Origin: Allacma fusca
Lineage: Eukaryota > Arthropoda > Collembola > Symphypleona > Sminthuridae
DNA length: 64,000 nucleotides
Direction of reading: 5' to 3'
Assembly (NCBI GenBank): GCA_947179485.1
Contig: OX359250.1
Span: 45,481,450 to 45,545,449, forward strand
The notes under the pieces are model-generated. The model was given only the letters and a program-made list of their open reading frames with translations, did not search any database and had not been told where the DNA came from. The translations under genes were made by a program, and so were the position numbers. Shown piece by piece: positions 38,640-51,330 of this stretch (position 1 is its first letter; every line of letters begins with the position of its first letter).

Positions 38640-40228
38640 CAATTTTGGCCAATAGCATCCACAATTAGGTTTTTCGTCCCATTTTGGACAATATCGGGCA
38701 ACATTAGGTTTTTTGCCCCATTTTGGCCAAATACGGGCAAAATTAGGTTTTTGCCCCATTTTGGACAAATACGGGCAAAATTAGGTTTTTTGCCCCTTTT
38801 TAGCAAATATCGGGCAAAATTAGGCTTTTGCCCCATTTTGGCTAATATCAGGCAAAATTAGGCTTTTGCCTCATTTTGGCTAATATCAGGCAAAATTAGG
38901 CTTTTGCCCCATTTTGCCTAATATCAGGCAAAATTAGGCTTTTGCCCCATTTTGGCTAATATCAGGCAAAATCAGGCTTTTGCCCCATTTTGGCTAATAT
39001 CAGGCAAAATTAGGCTTTTGCCCCATTTTGGCTAATATCAGGCAAAATTAGGCTTTTGCCCCATTTTGGCTAATATCAGGCAAAATTAGGCTTTTGCCAC
39101 ATGTTAGCCAATTTCGGACAAAATTAGGCTTTTGCCCTATTTTGGCTTATATCAGGCAAAATTAGGCTTTTGCCCCATTTTGGCTAATATCAGGCAAAAT
39201 TAGGCTTTTGCCCCATTTTGGCTAATATCGGGCAAAATTAGGTTTTTTGCCCCATTTTGGCCAAATACGGACAAAACTAGTTTTTTCGAGCCATTTTGTG
39301 AATATCAGGCAAAATCAGGTTTTTTGCCCCATTTTGGCCAAATACGGGAAAAATTAGGTTTTTGCACCATTTTGGCCAAATACGGACAAAACTAGTTTTT
39401 TCGAGCCATTTTGTGAATATCAGGCAAAATCAGGTTTTTTGCCCCATTTTGGCCAAATACGGGAAAAATTAGGTTTTTGCACCAATTTGGCCAAATACGG
39501 GCAAAATTAGGTTTTTGCCCCATTTTGATCAATATCGGCAAAATTAGGCTTTTGCCCCATTTTGGCTAATATCAGGCAAAATTAGGCTTTTGCCCCATTT
39601 TGGCTAATATCAGGCAAAATTAGGCTTTTGCCCCATTTTGGCTAATATCAGGCAAAATTAGGCTTTTGCCCCATTTTGGCTAATATCAGGTAAAATTAGG
39701 CTTTTGCCACATGTTAGCCAATTTCGGACAAAATTAGGCTTTTGCCCCATTTTGGCTAATATCAGGCAAAATTAGGCTTTTGCCCCATTTTGGCTAATAT
39801 CAGGCAAAATTAGGCTTTTGCCCCATTTTGGCTAATATCGGGCAAAATTAGGTTTTTTGCCCCATTTTGGCCAAATACGGACAAAACTAGTTTTTTCGAG
39901 CCATTTTGTGAATATCAGGCAAAATCAGGTTTTTTGCCCCATTTTGGCCAAATACGGGAAAAATTAGGTTTTTGCACCATTTTGGCCAAATACGGGCAAA
40001 ATTAGGTTTTTGCCCCATTTTGACCAATATCGGGCAAAATTAGGTTTTCGCCCCATTTTGGCCAATATCGGGTAAAATTAGGACTTGCCCCATTTTGGCC
40101 AATATCGGGTAAAATTAGGACTTTTGCCCCATTTTGGCCAATATCGAGCAAAATAAGGTTTTTGCGCCATTTTGGCGAATATCGGGCAAAATTAGGTTTT
40201 TGCCCTATTTTGGCCAATATCGGGAAAA
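38640..40228. repeat. 38-bp minisatellite with self-complementary core
   Basis: About 40 tandem units of roughly 38 bp. Each contains GGCAAAA, a 5-6 base spacer and TTTTGCC, a short perfect inverted repeat, followed by CCATTTTGGC and TAATATCA. Variant units (TTTTTTCGAGCCATTTTGTG; GCCACATGTTAGCC) recur at about 610 bp (for example 39091 and 39701), showing higher-order duplication. ORFs across it are repeat translations. Confidence 0.95.
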
Positions 40229-40422
40229 TCATTTTGTGAATAATAAACAAATATATACATTGAGGTCTTCTTACAATTAGTGATATTTTCAACTTTACTC
40301 ACGTTCTACGCATACGAGGCGCCACCTAATATGCGTTTAGCCGTGTCTTTAAAATTCTACGTATTGAAGTGCGTACTGCTTTTTTCCTGCGAAGAATGTG
40401 GTTGAATGTGCGTTGCTTTTAA
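40229..40422. other. Short spacer before MITE
   Basis: AT-rich single-copy-like DNA; nothing recognised. A GTGAATAATAAACAA string near 40235 recurs at about 60540. Confidence 0.4.
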
Positions 40423-41231
40423 GGATTGGTATACCGATATAGCCCTACGATATTATCGTCCATATCGTACATTTTTCGAAACGATAATTGAACGATAATT
40501 CTCGTAAACTTTGAACGATATATCGGTCAGTTTCCATATCGTAAATACGTGGTTTAATTCCCCAAATAATGATTCACCCCCAAAATTTTAATGTAAGTAT
40601 ATTAACTAATTCAAAACATCATGACAGTCAGCTGATAATAATACCATGTAAATTCCTGGTTTCCTCAAAATATACGTATGTAAAATCATACGTTAAAACA
40701 GTAGGTGTAACTTTTAGGATTTGCACATTGTCAGAACCAGTTTTCCTGTAATTAATACCAAGTTTGTTTCTGCTGGAATCAAAACATACTTAGTCGAACC
40801 TGCGTTGTTCCTTATTGTTCTCACCAGTTTCAGAGAATTAATAACAATTATGCTGTCAGTGTAGTTAAAATATACTTGGTTTGCCATACGTAAATCCTCA
40901 TTGTCAGTACCAGTTCTCATTCAATTAATACCAACTATAGTCTCGGTGTTCCGAATGGGTCCAGGAAAAAGAAATTTTCGTTGATAATTTTGCGAACAAT
41001 GCATTTTTGTGGCACTTTTTGTTATAAAAGGTAGTAATAAGGTGAGTATTTAATTAATCGTCAATACTTCGGCAGTGTCGGTCGATTATTTTTATATTTT
41101 ATATTATTAACCGATGCGTTTCAAATTGAAAAAAATATCGTTATATCGTCCTTTGATATCGTTATCGTCAGTTTTAGGATGAACGATAACGATATTAACG
41201 ATATTTAAAAAATGACCGATATGCCAATGCC
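40423..41231. mobile_element. MITE with TAA target duplication (Harbinger-like)
   Basis: The left end GGATTGGTATACCGATAT and the right end ATATGCCAATGCC are imperfect inverse complements. TAA flanks both sides (40420-40422 and 41232-41234). A 3-bp TAA/TTA duplication and GG ends fit PIF/Harbinger. The interior is full of ATCGTTAT/AACGATAT palindromic strings and has no transposase ORF. Confidence 0.65.
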
Positions 41232-42416
41232 TAATACTGAGATCATCATTGAACAAAAATTCACCAGCAAAATTCCTAAAATTAGCATTGCGTCAAATGG
41301 GGATTGCTCCAATTTTTTTCACTCATATTGAAAACACGCTCTTATTCCCACGGCCTTATATTTGCCACAATGAAAATAATGTCTCTCTGAAATAATTACA
41401 CACTTGTTAAAAAATAAAATCCCTCCCTTAAAAACACTCATTTAAAAATCCTTTTCCAACACTTACTACTATTAACTCTCAAATTTGAACATTATTTAAA
41501 TTTCTCAAAACGAAAATTTCCTAGAAACAGTAACGCCCCAATTTATAAAATTTATTTTGATTGGCGGGGCACCTTTAAATAATGTTTAAATGATTTCCAC
41601 CAATTATTACATTATTTGATTGAGCCAATTTTATTACAATTATTTCTGGGAAATAAATCCCTGGAATGGGAAATGTGATTTTCCAGGGATTGTAATAAAA
41701 ATTGATTTAAAAATAAAATAATTTAATAATTGATAAATAACCAAAGAATATTTGACAGTGCCCTGGGAATGAAAATAATTTGTCTAAATTGGGGAATAAA
41801 ATATTTGGAGGTGAAATTGGAGGAAATTGGAAGGCTGAGAATGAAGTAGTAGGGAAAATGTAAAAGTAGGGAGGAAAATATTTGGTAAAAAGTAGTAGTT
41901 GAAAGTTGGTTGTGTAAATAAGGAGGAGTGAGAAGTAAAGGTGTTGTTTGTTGGAGTAAGGTTTGGAGTAAGCCCTTGAAGGATTTGAGGCTGCCTGGGA
42001 AGGAGAAGTTCGTGCTATTGCATGGAGTGGATTTAGTTGTGTAGTTATTTGGAGGGACAATTATTATTTGGTGTTGGATAAGTAACCGGAACAAACAAAA
42101 TTACGGAATCATTCCCAACTAGTCACTTAATTGCCAAGTGTTTGAGCACCCTGGACTCAAGTGAGAGGATTTATTTTCTCCCAACAACGCTTATAGATCT
42201 CAATTCCCACAAAATCCCTGTCCACTCTTCTCAAGTCCACAGTTTTCCCACACCTATTTTTTAACACCTTTCTTTTCCATCTACACCAATCCTCACCACC
42301 ACATCAAAACAACTTCCGCAATTCACATTCTTAAGTGCCAATTCCTCACGGAGCAAGTCTTCCGCTCAATTATAGTTTATACACTTGACCACTCATGTAA
42401 TACACCACATTCTAAA
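41232..42416. other. AT-rich region without recognised gene
   Basis: No supported gene. An inverted repeat (AATCCCTGGA near 41662 against TCCAGGGATT near 41682) forms a compact hairpin. Two overlapping minus-strand frames of 117-123 codons near 41707-42094 have low-complexity Phe/Pro/Thr/Tyr composition and no domain; I regard them as chance. Confidence 0.5.
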
Positions 42417-42602
42417 ATGCTTTTAAACTTCAAATTAAGGTGTAACTTCAAATTAGAGGTTGAACTCAAGTGTAAATTCAAATTGAGGTGCTACTCGAAA
42501 TTCGTGTTTGGACTCAAGTGTAGATTGAAACTTGAGTTTGAATTCAAGTGTAGTGGAAATTCGAGTTTGAACTCAAGTGTAACTTTAAATTTGAGTTTGA
42601 AC
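42417..42602. repeat. 30-bp tandem repeat, left part
   Basis: Degenerate units of about 30 bp around TTTGAACTCAAGTGTAACTT. The array resumes at 43569 after a hAT MITE insertion, so the two parts were once continuous. Confidence 0.85.
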
Positions 42603-43568
42603 CAGGGACGGGATATCGGAAAAATACGGATTTAAATTCGGATTCGAATACTTTATAGTTTCGATTTCAATTTTAATTATTTTTTATAATACTTAAAAAT
42701 TTGAATTCCGATACGGATTCCAATATATTTGAATACTTGCTGAATTTGAATTCCGATTCAAATACTTTTCGGATATTCGCACAAAAAATGGGAATTTATT
42801 CAAAAGAACAATTTAATCGCAAAACAATAAGCGATACATAACACATTAAGCGTTTTTGCATCTATGCATTACCACGCAGTCATTTAATATAAATTTAAGC
42901 GCAGAAAACACACGCTCAACTGAAATTTCAGTAACTAGAAAAGCAAGGATTGATCCAATAACATTTTTAAAAAATTCGGAGTAATCTGTTAACCTGTCTA
43001 ACTACTTTTCCGGTTAGTTTTTTCTGACAGTATATGTTTGCAAATCGATTTGTTTGATAACACATCGTAACTAAAATGCACTTCAACGGAATTAGTTTTA
43101 CGCATTTCCATGATGAGAACAAGATTTAAAAAAGAAGAAATTTGATTTACTTAGTCGTCCTGTAAGACCGACACCACGCGGCTATCTCATCCTATTTGTA
43201 GGAGTTTTTACAAAACGGGCTATAAATCACTGCCCATTACCAACCATACACTTTTCGTATACGAAACGTTCGTTACTTGCCCTTTGGGTTTTATAATTGC
43301 ATGTGTGCGGCTTTCCAAAAATGCTTCCTATGAACATTTTCTCGCACGTGACAGTATAAAACCCAATGAAATCGATACTTTATTGGAATCGGAATTCGTT
43401 AAAAATTATTCGAATACCGATTCGAATACCCTTGTTTTATTCTAATCCAATTTCGGATACAAATACCGTGGTGAATTGTTTTCCGATTCTAATATCGATT
43501 CGGATACCCAAATTTTTTGAATATATTTCCGATTCTAATTCCGATTCGAATTCGAATTCCCGTCCCTG
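42603..43568. mobile_element. hAT-type MITE, 966 bp, perfect 8-bp TSD
   Basis: Ends CAGGGACGGG and CCCGTCCCTG are perfect inverse complements. The 8-bp duplication GTTTGAAC lies at 42595-42602 and 43569-43576, as expected for hAT. The subterminal regions are rich in GATTCGAAT-type strings. It has no transposase ORF, so it is non-autonomous. It split a 30-bp tandem array. Confidence 0.93.
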
Positions 43569-44190
43569 GTTTGAACTCAAGTGTAACTTTAAACTTCAGT
43601 TTGAATTCAAGTGTAACTTTAAATTTGAATTTGAACTCAAGTGTAACTTGAAACTTGAGTTTGAACTCGGGTGTAACTTTAAATTCGTGTTTGACTCAAG
43701 TTTAGCTTGGGACTTCAGTTTGAACTCAAGTGCAAAGTAGAAATTCGGGTTTGAACTCAAGTGTAACTTCAAATGTAAGTTTGAACTCAAGCGTAACTTC
43801 AAATGTAAGTTTGAACTTGTAACAGGAAATTCGAGGTTGAACTCAAACGTAACTTGAAACTTGAGTTTGAACTCAAGTGTAACCTTATACTTGAGTTTGA
43901 ACTCAAATACAACTATAAATCCAAGTTTGAACTCAAGTGCAATTTGAAATTCGACTTTGCTCTCAAGTGCTACTTGAAATTCGACTTTGCTGTCAAGTTT
44001 AACTCAGATGCAAAATTCCAGTGTAACCTGAACTCAAGTGTGACTTCAAACCATGGCTCTTGAACTCAAGTGTAACTTGAATTAGATTCATACTCGACTC
44101 TAACTCAATCCCAACTTTTGGAACTCCAATTTGAACTCCAAACTCCTTTCGAATCTCAGTTTGACCTCAAGCGTATCTTAATTCGAACAT
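43569..44190. repeat. 30-bp tandem repeat, right part
   Basis: About 20 degenerate units of TTTGAACTCAAGTGTAACTT type, decaying toward 44190. The ORFs 43366-43740 and 43854-44063 are translations of the repeat (KLEFELKCN-like) and are not genes. Confidence 0.9.
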
Positions 44191-45408
44191 GACACTTCAC
44201 TCTGAGCTCGAGTCTATCCCCATCTTTGAGTTCCAACTCGAATGGAACTTAAGTGGAGTTTTAATCATGAGGTCATGTGTCTTTAATTTATTACAAATTC
44301 CATCCACATCATTTCCCCTTCCAAATGTCAATTCTCGAGTGAATGACAGTCTTGGAACAACATACGGACAATTTAAGAGCATTACATAAAACATGCAAGC
44401 ATACAGTGAACTGTCCTTATAACAGCCCCCCTATAGCAACCTCCCGCCCACTCAATACTTTCAAAGCCCAGAGAAAATTCACCCACCACTCCATTTATAG
44501 CACAGGAGTCATTTTTCCCTTGGAGTGAAAGCATTTCTACAGTCCCTTCTTGTTATAACGGACCCCCTGGAACAGCCTCCTTCCTAAACCCACCCAACAC
44601 CTCACTTCTCTATGCTTCTCATTTAAAACAATCCTCAAAATTCCCTTCAAGCATATCCGAATTCTGTGGTATTTTGAGGGATGCTGTCATAAAGAACATT
44701 CACATTACGCCCATTAACTCCCCCTGACTAGCACTCGAGTGGTCGAATTTCTCTGGAATGGCCAGAGCCTAGCGTATAAATCAAAGCTGAACTCCTCATC
44801 AAAGTCACGGACAGCCTGCCACATCCCTTCCCTTCCCTCGACCTAGTATTTTCACGAATGAAAATTCACGTGAAAATATCACCTCCCAAAATTAACACAC
44901 CACCTCTCATTTATCTTCATTACAAGGGAACTAATGTTCCTACAACAAGCCCTCACTATACAAGACCCCCTTCAAAAAACATTTCTTCTGCCCACCCAAA
45001 GCAAAAACACTTTGGACACGTCTCAACTTTCTAGTAGCTATTGGACCTTATTAAATCTAAAGTCGAACCTCTTTATAACGGACCCCCTTATAAATTATTA
45101 TATTCATAGGGGGTACAGTGCGACTAGTGTGTAACGGCGCCCTGGGAAAATCCCATCCGAAATTAATCCTATCACCTTAAGGTAAAATATGGTAAGGCAC
45201 TCTTGGATTCACTAGGCTTGGATGGGTGAGAGTGCTAGGGAGTGGAGAGGGAGTGAGAGAGAGGTCCGAGCGGGATATTGAGGGTCGACTGTATCCCAAG
45301 TCCACAATGTACATATAAAAGCCAGAGGCTCAAAATCGATTCCCCAATTCCGTACAGCGGCTTTGGGAATTAAAATATATTCTTGGTCCACACCTGTGCT
45401 CCTGTGTA

Positions 45409-45564
45409 CAGTCAAGTCTGGCTATGGTGGACCCCCTTAAAACATCACTCGGGTATGTCAGGGACAAATTACTATCCCTGCAATATTTTTTGTATATAGG
45501 GGATAGCTGTAGGAGTGTTGGAATTGTTTTCTTCCAGGGGTGCTGTTATACGAAGAGTGGACTG
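45409..45564. mobile_element. Short pogo-type MITE, 156 bp
   Basis: Begins CAGTCAAGTCTGGCTATG and ends ATACGAAGAGTGGACTG, imperfect inverse complements, with TA on both sides (45407-45408 and 45565-45566). GGACCCCCTT inside the left end is answered by CCAGGGGTGCT at the right. Non-coding. Confidence 0.7.
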
Positions 45565-47436
45565 TATGTGGAAGTTCCCACGGGCTTTTCCCAAGGCATA
45601 AAGAGCATATGCAACGAAATGCAATCTCCCTATTACCTTGTCAATTAGATTTTTAATCTCTCAGGGACTGGACATGCTCCAGGTCCATATTTTTCTTTTT
45701 CTTTTCCTTTTTTTGCTCTTCTCCCGGAGTCTGATGTGAGATATTGAATTCCTCACCACTCACTCCTCTATACTCGAAAGGGGAATCCCCCCTGCTGTAC
45801 CCCACAACCATTCTAAATAGTGATATAGAAATTATGGTTTTTCAAGGGGCGCCGTTATATCGAGGTGACACTGTAGATGTCGTAATAGTAGGGAAATTTT
45901 AGTATTGTATCAAATGTAATGGGAATGTATAAAAAAATTACATAGTTTTTGAGAGGGGTCGTTACATTTAGGAGGGACTGTATAAAGTGGTCGTTATAGC
46001 GAGGGAGGACTTTATGTAAGAATTTTTTGCGGGTATAAATATCCATGAGGCATGTTTTCTTTACCTGCGGACTCATTTCGAGGGAAGAGGAATTTCGACA
46101 TTGAACTCATACAGCATTTATACAAGTAGTAGTGTAGGGTTGCCTTTATCCAATTACACCCTTGAGTTGTTCCCTGTCCCGAGTCTCCCCAGCTATAGCT
46201 ACTAATACTAATAGTATACTAGGCAATGTCTGCGTCCTCCCATAAAAACAACCCAATTGCACCCAAAACAGCCTCAAAGGCTTTCTCTTTCATTTGTTAC
46301 GGGCTCCGCTCTCAAAGTCTGGTGATGCTAATTTAATGGTAATGCTGATTTATGTCTCATACTGTGGGACCTTGTTTTAACGGCGCTATCTAGTCGAAAT
46401 TCGCTTCACTATGCGGACACTTTCAATATTTTTTTTGTTAAATTAGAAAAAATTGAAAATGTTCTGATTTTTTGCAAAGTTTTGGGTTATTTGAAATTTT
46501 TCGGGGTAAATGTAAATTTTTGGGTTATTGGCAAAGTGTTGGGGTGATTGCAAATTTGTGGATGATTTTGATAAACGTTTTCGCAAAGTTTTTGGTTTTT
46601 TGCAAATTTTATGGGTTTTCGCAAATTTTAGGATGCTTTTGCAAATTTTTGGTTTTTTTGCTCATTTTTGGGTCTTTTTCAAATTTTAGGGTTTTCGCTC
46701 ATTTTTGGTTTTTTCTGCAAATTTTAGGTTTTTTTGCAAATTTTTGCTCATTTTTGGATATTTTTCCAATTTCAAGGTTTCAAAGTGGTTGAAAATCTGG
46801 AATTTTTTGATATTTTGTGATTTTTTTTAAATGTGATTTTTTTGAAAATGTTTTTCAAGATTTTGAAAATTTAGAAATTTTTGATTGGTTGTATATTATT
46901 GAGGAAATATTTAGAATTTTAATAATTCAATTTCAATATTTTTCCGAAAATCCAAAGGTTTACATTTTTTGAATTTTGATGGATCTGTCCAACCCCGGCC
47001 ATAGTGTTGACTCAGGACTCTATCCCCGCAACTTTCCCATTATGATGTATTTTATGTTTTGTGCCAATATTTCCCCTATCTCGCCCAACCACCACTGTGC
47101 TCTCACTCCTGGGCGTCCCTTCCCTCAATACAGTCCACCCTCCTTACCACAATCCCCCTACATATTAAACTCCCCTCCAGCGTCCCCCACATCATTTCTA
47201 GCCAAGTGGGACGGAATCCGTCAGCCAACATACACTCCCAGGAAATTCCGTGTAAGCTTTAGAATAATAAAGTGCATTTTATACAGAGCGTCCTTATAAA
47301 GAGACTGGACTGTACTGACGTTACCTTTCTCCTTCCTCTCCACTCTCGCCAAATTTCCCCTTCCCTGTCAGTTCTCGTACAACCCTTCACATTTTCCCTT
47401 TCAAAATATTTGCTAAGGATGATTCCCTCGGAAATA

Positions 47437-47597
47437 CAGGCCAATCTCGATATAACGGACCCCCTCAAAATTCTCTAGACGGGATAATATATTTTTTTTA
47501 AATAAATGTTTTCACTGTAAGTCCAGAACCTGGGGAATAGTGACGAACTGAAAATTGACAGCTGCAGACGAGGGGCTATTATAGTGAGGGTAGACTG
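47437..47597. mobile_element. Short pogo-type MITE, 161 bp
   Basis: Begins CAGGCCAATCTCGATATAAC and ends TATAGTGAGGGTAGACTG, with TA flanks at 47435-47436 and 47598-47599. Same family as 45409-45564. Confidence 0.65.
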
Positions 47598-47722
47598 TAT
47601 AATAATCCTCAGCTGTCCAGCTCAATAAAATCAATAGTCAAGAATTATTACATTTTGTCCTGACGTTGCCTGAGACGTGGGCTGTCAATATATACAGGGC
47701 TGTTACAGAATATGTTTACATA

Positions 47723-47905
47723 CAGACGGACCTGGTTATGACGTACCCTCTGGGAATTCAATTTCTTGCCTTAGGACTATCCTTAATCTGAAAATGAATT
47801 CCGTTGGGTCCACTCTATTTAATGGGTGCTTTTAAGGGTGGGAAATATGGTGTTATAGGGAGGTCCTTGGTTTTGGCAAGTGACTGTTATAAGGAGGGTT
47901 TACTG
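47723..47905. mobile_element. Short pogo-type MITE, 183 bp
   Basis: Begins CAGACGGACCTGGTTATGAC and ends GTTATAAGGAGGGTTTACTG. The left flank is TA; the right flank is TT, probably a mutated TA. Confidence 0.5.
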
Positions 47906-48209
47906 TTTCCTGGCTTTTAACATGGGATTTTTTCATCTGGAAATTTTATCGAGGAAATGTTTTGATTGGTGGATTTGAATAAAACATTTGTCTAGTGTTG
48001 CTTTTAAACTGTTTGTGGGTATAAGGACTGGGCGAGAGAGGGAACTTTCCACGTTAAAGTCAACAGCCTGTCCTTATTGGAGGGACTTCTGGAAGCCACT
48101 TCCCCATAAAGTATATTCATTTCCCTTTGTCCTTTCCAACCACCTTAGCACTTCTCACAATTACATTGTCAAGTCGACAATTTTTGGATGTTACCACACT
48201 TCAAATTTT

Positions 48210-48940
48210 TGTTTTCCCATTGTTTATACTTAAGCTTCAAAATTGTTTTCGCTTGACCTTTTTTTGACTTCACCTTAAAATATTTTTGACTTGACCTTGA
48301 AAATGTTTTTGGATTGACCTTAAAATATTTTTGGATTGACCTTAAAAAATTTTTGACTTGACCTTGAAAATGTTTTTGTCTTGAACTTGAACCCACACCG
48401 GAAAATGTCTTACTTGAATCAAACTTGACCCAAAATGAACGAAATTGGACATATACTTGACCTGTACTTGCATTTCAAGTAAATGTGTCATGTACTTCTT
48501 TCAAGTCGGACCTACACTCGACTTAAACTTTAAATGCACGTTACTCTGATTGTGAGTAGACATTGACAGAAATTTGACCCATACTAGACACACACTTGAC
48601 TCGAACTGTCAATGCACCTTACTTGGACTTGAAAAAATCTAACTAGCCTTTGACAGAAATTTGACTGACACTTGACCCACACTTGAAAGTGACGTGACTG
48701 GCACTTGACTCAAACCTGAAAACATCTAACTGACTCTTGACTCAAACTTAAAATAAATTTGACTTCACTTGATTCGAACTTGAAATAAATCTGACTACTT
48801 TTGTCGCAAACTTGAAGCAAATTTGATTACACTTGGAATAAATAAATACACTTGACTGACACTTGAACAAATCTGACCGACACTTGATTCGAATTTGAAA
48901 AAACCTGCTTGGCACTTGATTCGAATTTGAAAACACTTCA
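48210..48940. repeat. Degenerate ACTTGACC/ACTTGA repeats
   Basis: Loosely repeated units around ACTTGACCTTGAAAATGTTTTT (48240-48390), then ACTTGACTCGAACTTGAAA (48390-48940), with variable spacing. They lead into the regular 50-bp array and share its ACTTGACTTGAACTTGAAAA core, so the array probably arose from them. Confidence 0.75.
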
Positions 48941-49395
48941 ATCTTGAAAAAATGTGACTAGCACTTGACTTGAACTTGAAAATACCTCACACTTGAAATA
49001 AATGTGACTAGCACTTGACTTGAACTTGAAAATACCTCACACTTGAAATAAATGTGACTAGCACTTGACTTGAACTTGAAAATACCTCACACTTGAAATA
49101 AATGTGACTAGCACTTGACTTGAACTTGAAAATACCTCACACTTGAAATAAATGTGACTAGCACTTGACTTGAACTTGAAAATACCTCACACTTGAAATA
49201 AATGTGACTAGCACTTGACTTGAACTTGAAAATACCTCACACTTGAAATAAATGTGACTAGCACTTGACTTGAACTTGAAAATACCTCACACTTGAAATA
49301 AATGTGACTAGCACTTGACTTGAACTTGAAAATACCTCACACTTGAAATAAATGTGACTAGCACTTGACTTGAACTTGAAAATACCTCACACTTG
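48941..49395. repeat. 50-bp minisatellite, 9 near-identical units
   Basis: AATACCTCAC recurs exactly every 50 bases from 48981 to 49381. The units contain ATGTGACTAGCACTTGACTT and appear identical except the first. There are no variable spacers. Such uniformity means recent expansion or assembly-level copying. Confidence 0.97.
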
Positions 49396-50229
49396 TTTTC
49401 CTCTCCGCAGAGTCAGTCCAAGTGTAAATCTCGGTTCCACATCCTCCAGCACCTTTAGCATTGCGTGGCTCTACAAATGAACTTTCTCCTGACATTTCAA
49501 AGTCATGCAGATCCCTCACTTTCCCTCAACCACTCACGAGCAACAATCCAGTCCACTGATGTAGGGTCCGGAGAGTGTGAACGTGTCAAACACTTCCTTC
49601 CCGGTCCACTTCATTCCATACTAAATCCTCTTTATATCGGACCCCCTTAACATTCAATCCCATACTTCATTTCCCCTACTCACATTCCCATCCCAAATTT
49701 CCCTTTCACCCGCACTGTTCCAAATCCAAAGTGTAACTGCCAAAATCATCAGTACAGTAGGAACTTACTCCTATTTAATACAGTCTTAATTTTTTGCATT
49801 TATTTTTATAGTTGGAAATCAAGGAGGTTGAAATCTGGAATTTGCATCTTTTAGGGGTGCTGGAATATACAGGGAAGATCATCTTCCTGGTTCGATATTG
49901 TGTTCCAGAGGATTTTGTTTCTTCTGACTCTATCACCATTTATTATTTATTTTTAGTGTTATTTAAATGAGGGCGCGTTTTTTCAAAGACCTCTATTCAA
50001 AGTTCAGGGCACAAATTTGGGTGAAGTTATGGTTATTGACAAAATGCGGGATGTACTTGTGTAGCTTTCCCTCCTGTGTACTTATTGTATTGTAAGATTT
50101 ATGTGAGGTTTCGGGACAGCTAAATAAGTTTGGAGATAAATTGGACCGAACGTTGGAATGGACAGGGTTCAAGTTTAGGGTGAATTCGGTAAAATTTAGG
50201 AATGTATTGGATCAAGTTCAGGAATGAAA
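49396..50229. other. Non-coding spacer with scattered pogo-type ends
   Basis: No gene seen. A TATATCGGACCCCCTTAAC terminus occurs near 49625 and a related right-type end near 49850. Confidence 0.45.
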
Positions 50230-51330
50230 CTGGGGAAATGACTGGGGTCAAATTTAGAAACGAATCGGGTCAAATTTAGAAACGAATCGGGTCAAATTTA
50301 GAAACGAATCGGGTCAAATCTAGAAACGAATCGGGTCAAATTTAAAAATAAATTGGGTCAAATCTAGTAATGACTGGGGTGAAATTTAGAAATGACTCAG
50401 GTCAAATTTAGAAATTAATTCGTTCAAATTTAGAAATGAATCGGGTCAAATTTAGAAATGAATTGGGTCAAATTTAGAAATGAATTGGGTCAAATTTAGA
50501 AATGAATTGGGTCAAATTTAGAAATGAATTGGGTCAAATTTAGAAATGAATTGGGTCCAATTTAGAAATGAATTGGGTCCAATTTAGAAATGAATTGGGT
50601 CCAATTTAGAAATGAATTGGGTCCAATTTAGAAATGAATTGGGTCCAATTTAGAAATGAATTGGGTCCAATTTAGAAATGAATTGGGTCCAATTTAGAAA
50701 CGAATCGGGTCAAATTTAGAAACGAATCGGGTCAAATTTAGTTATGAATTGGATCAAATTTAGTTATGAATTGGGTCAAATTTAGAAATGAATTGGGTCA
50801 AATTTAGAAATGAATTGGGTCAAATTTAGAAATGAATTGGGTCAAATTTAGAAATGAATTGGGTCAAATTTAGAAATGAATTGGGTCAAATTTAGAAATG
50901 AATTGGGTCAAATTTAGAAATGAATTGGGTCAAATTTAGAAATGAATTGGGTCCAATTTAGAAATGAATTGGGTCCAATTTAGAAATGAATTGGGTCAAA
51001 TTTAGAAATGAATTGGGTCCAATTTAGAAATGAATTGGGTCCAATTTAGAAATGAATTGGGTCCAATTTAGAAATGAATTGGGTCCAATTTAGAAATGAA
51101 TTGGGTCCAATTTAGAAATGAATTGGGTCCAATTTAGAAATGAATTGGGTCCAATTTAGAAATGAATTGGGTCCAATTTAGAAACGAATCGGGTCAAATT
51201 TAGAAACGAATCGGGTCAAATTTAGTTATGAATTGGATCAAATTTAGTTATGAATTGGGTCAAATTTAGAAATGAATTGGGTCAAATGTAGAAATGAATT
51301 GGGTTAAATTTAGAATTGAATTGGGTCAAA
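50230..51330. repeat. 22-bp satellite with 484-bp higher-order period
   Basis: About 50 units of 22 bp (core TTTAGAAATGAATTGGGTC) with C/A and C/T variants. The run of variant units beginning CGAATCGGGT at 50701, with two TTAGTTATGAATTGG units after it, recurs at 51185. The 484-base distance is exactly 22 units of 22 bp, so a whole block was duplicated. Confidence 0.95.

Larger units (their letters stand above)
44191..48200. repeat. Cluster of pogo-type MITE termini, left part
   Basis: Many strings of the form CAGTC-x-AxxTCTxxTTATAACGGACCCCCTT, in both orientations, near 44404, 44538, 45060, 45409, 45530, 45850, 45960, 45990, 47285, 47437, 47570, 47723 and 47885. This pattern is typical of pogo/Tigger-like terminal inverted repeats with TA duplications. 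Three complete pairs are listed separately. Bases 46385-46980 are T-rich low-complexity (GCAAATTTTTGGTTTTTT units) with no gene. Confidence 0.75.

Noticed and set aside
43366..44063. Phe/Glu/Lys/Cys-rich ORFs
   Set aside because: Direct translation of the 30-bp tandem repeat.
48941..51330. Regular repeats considered as a CRISPR array
   Set aside because: The units abut with no unique spacers, and the context is eukaryotic repeat DNA.
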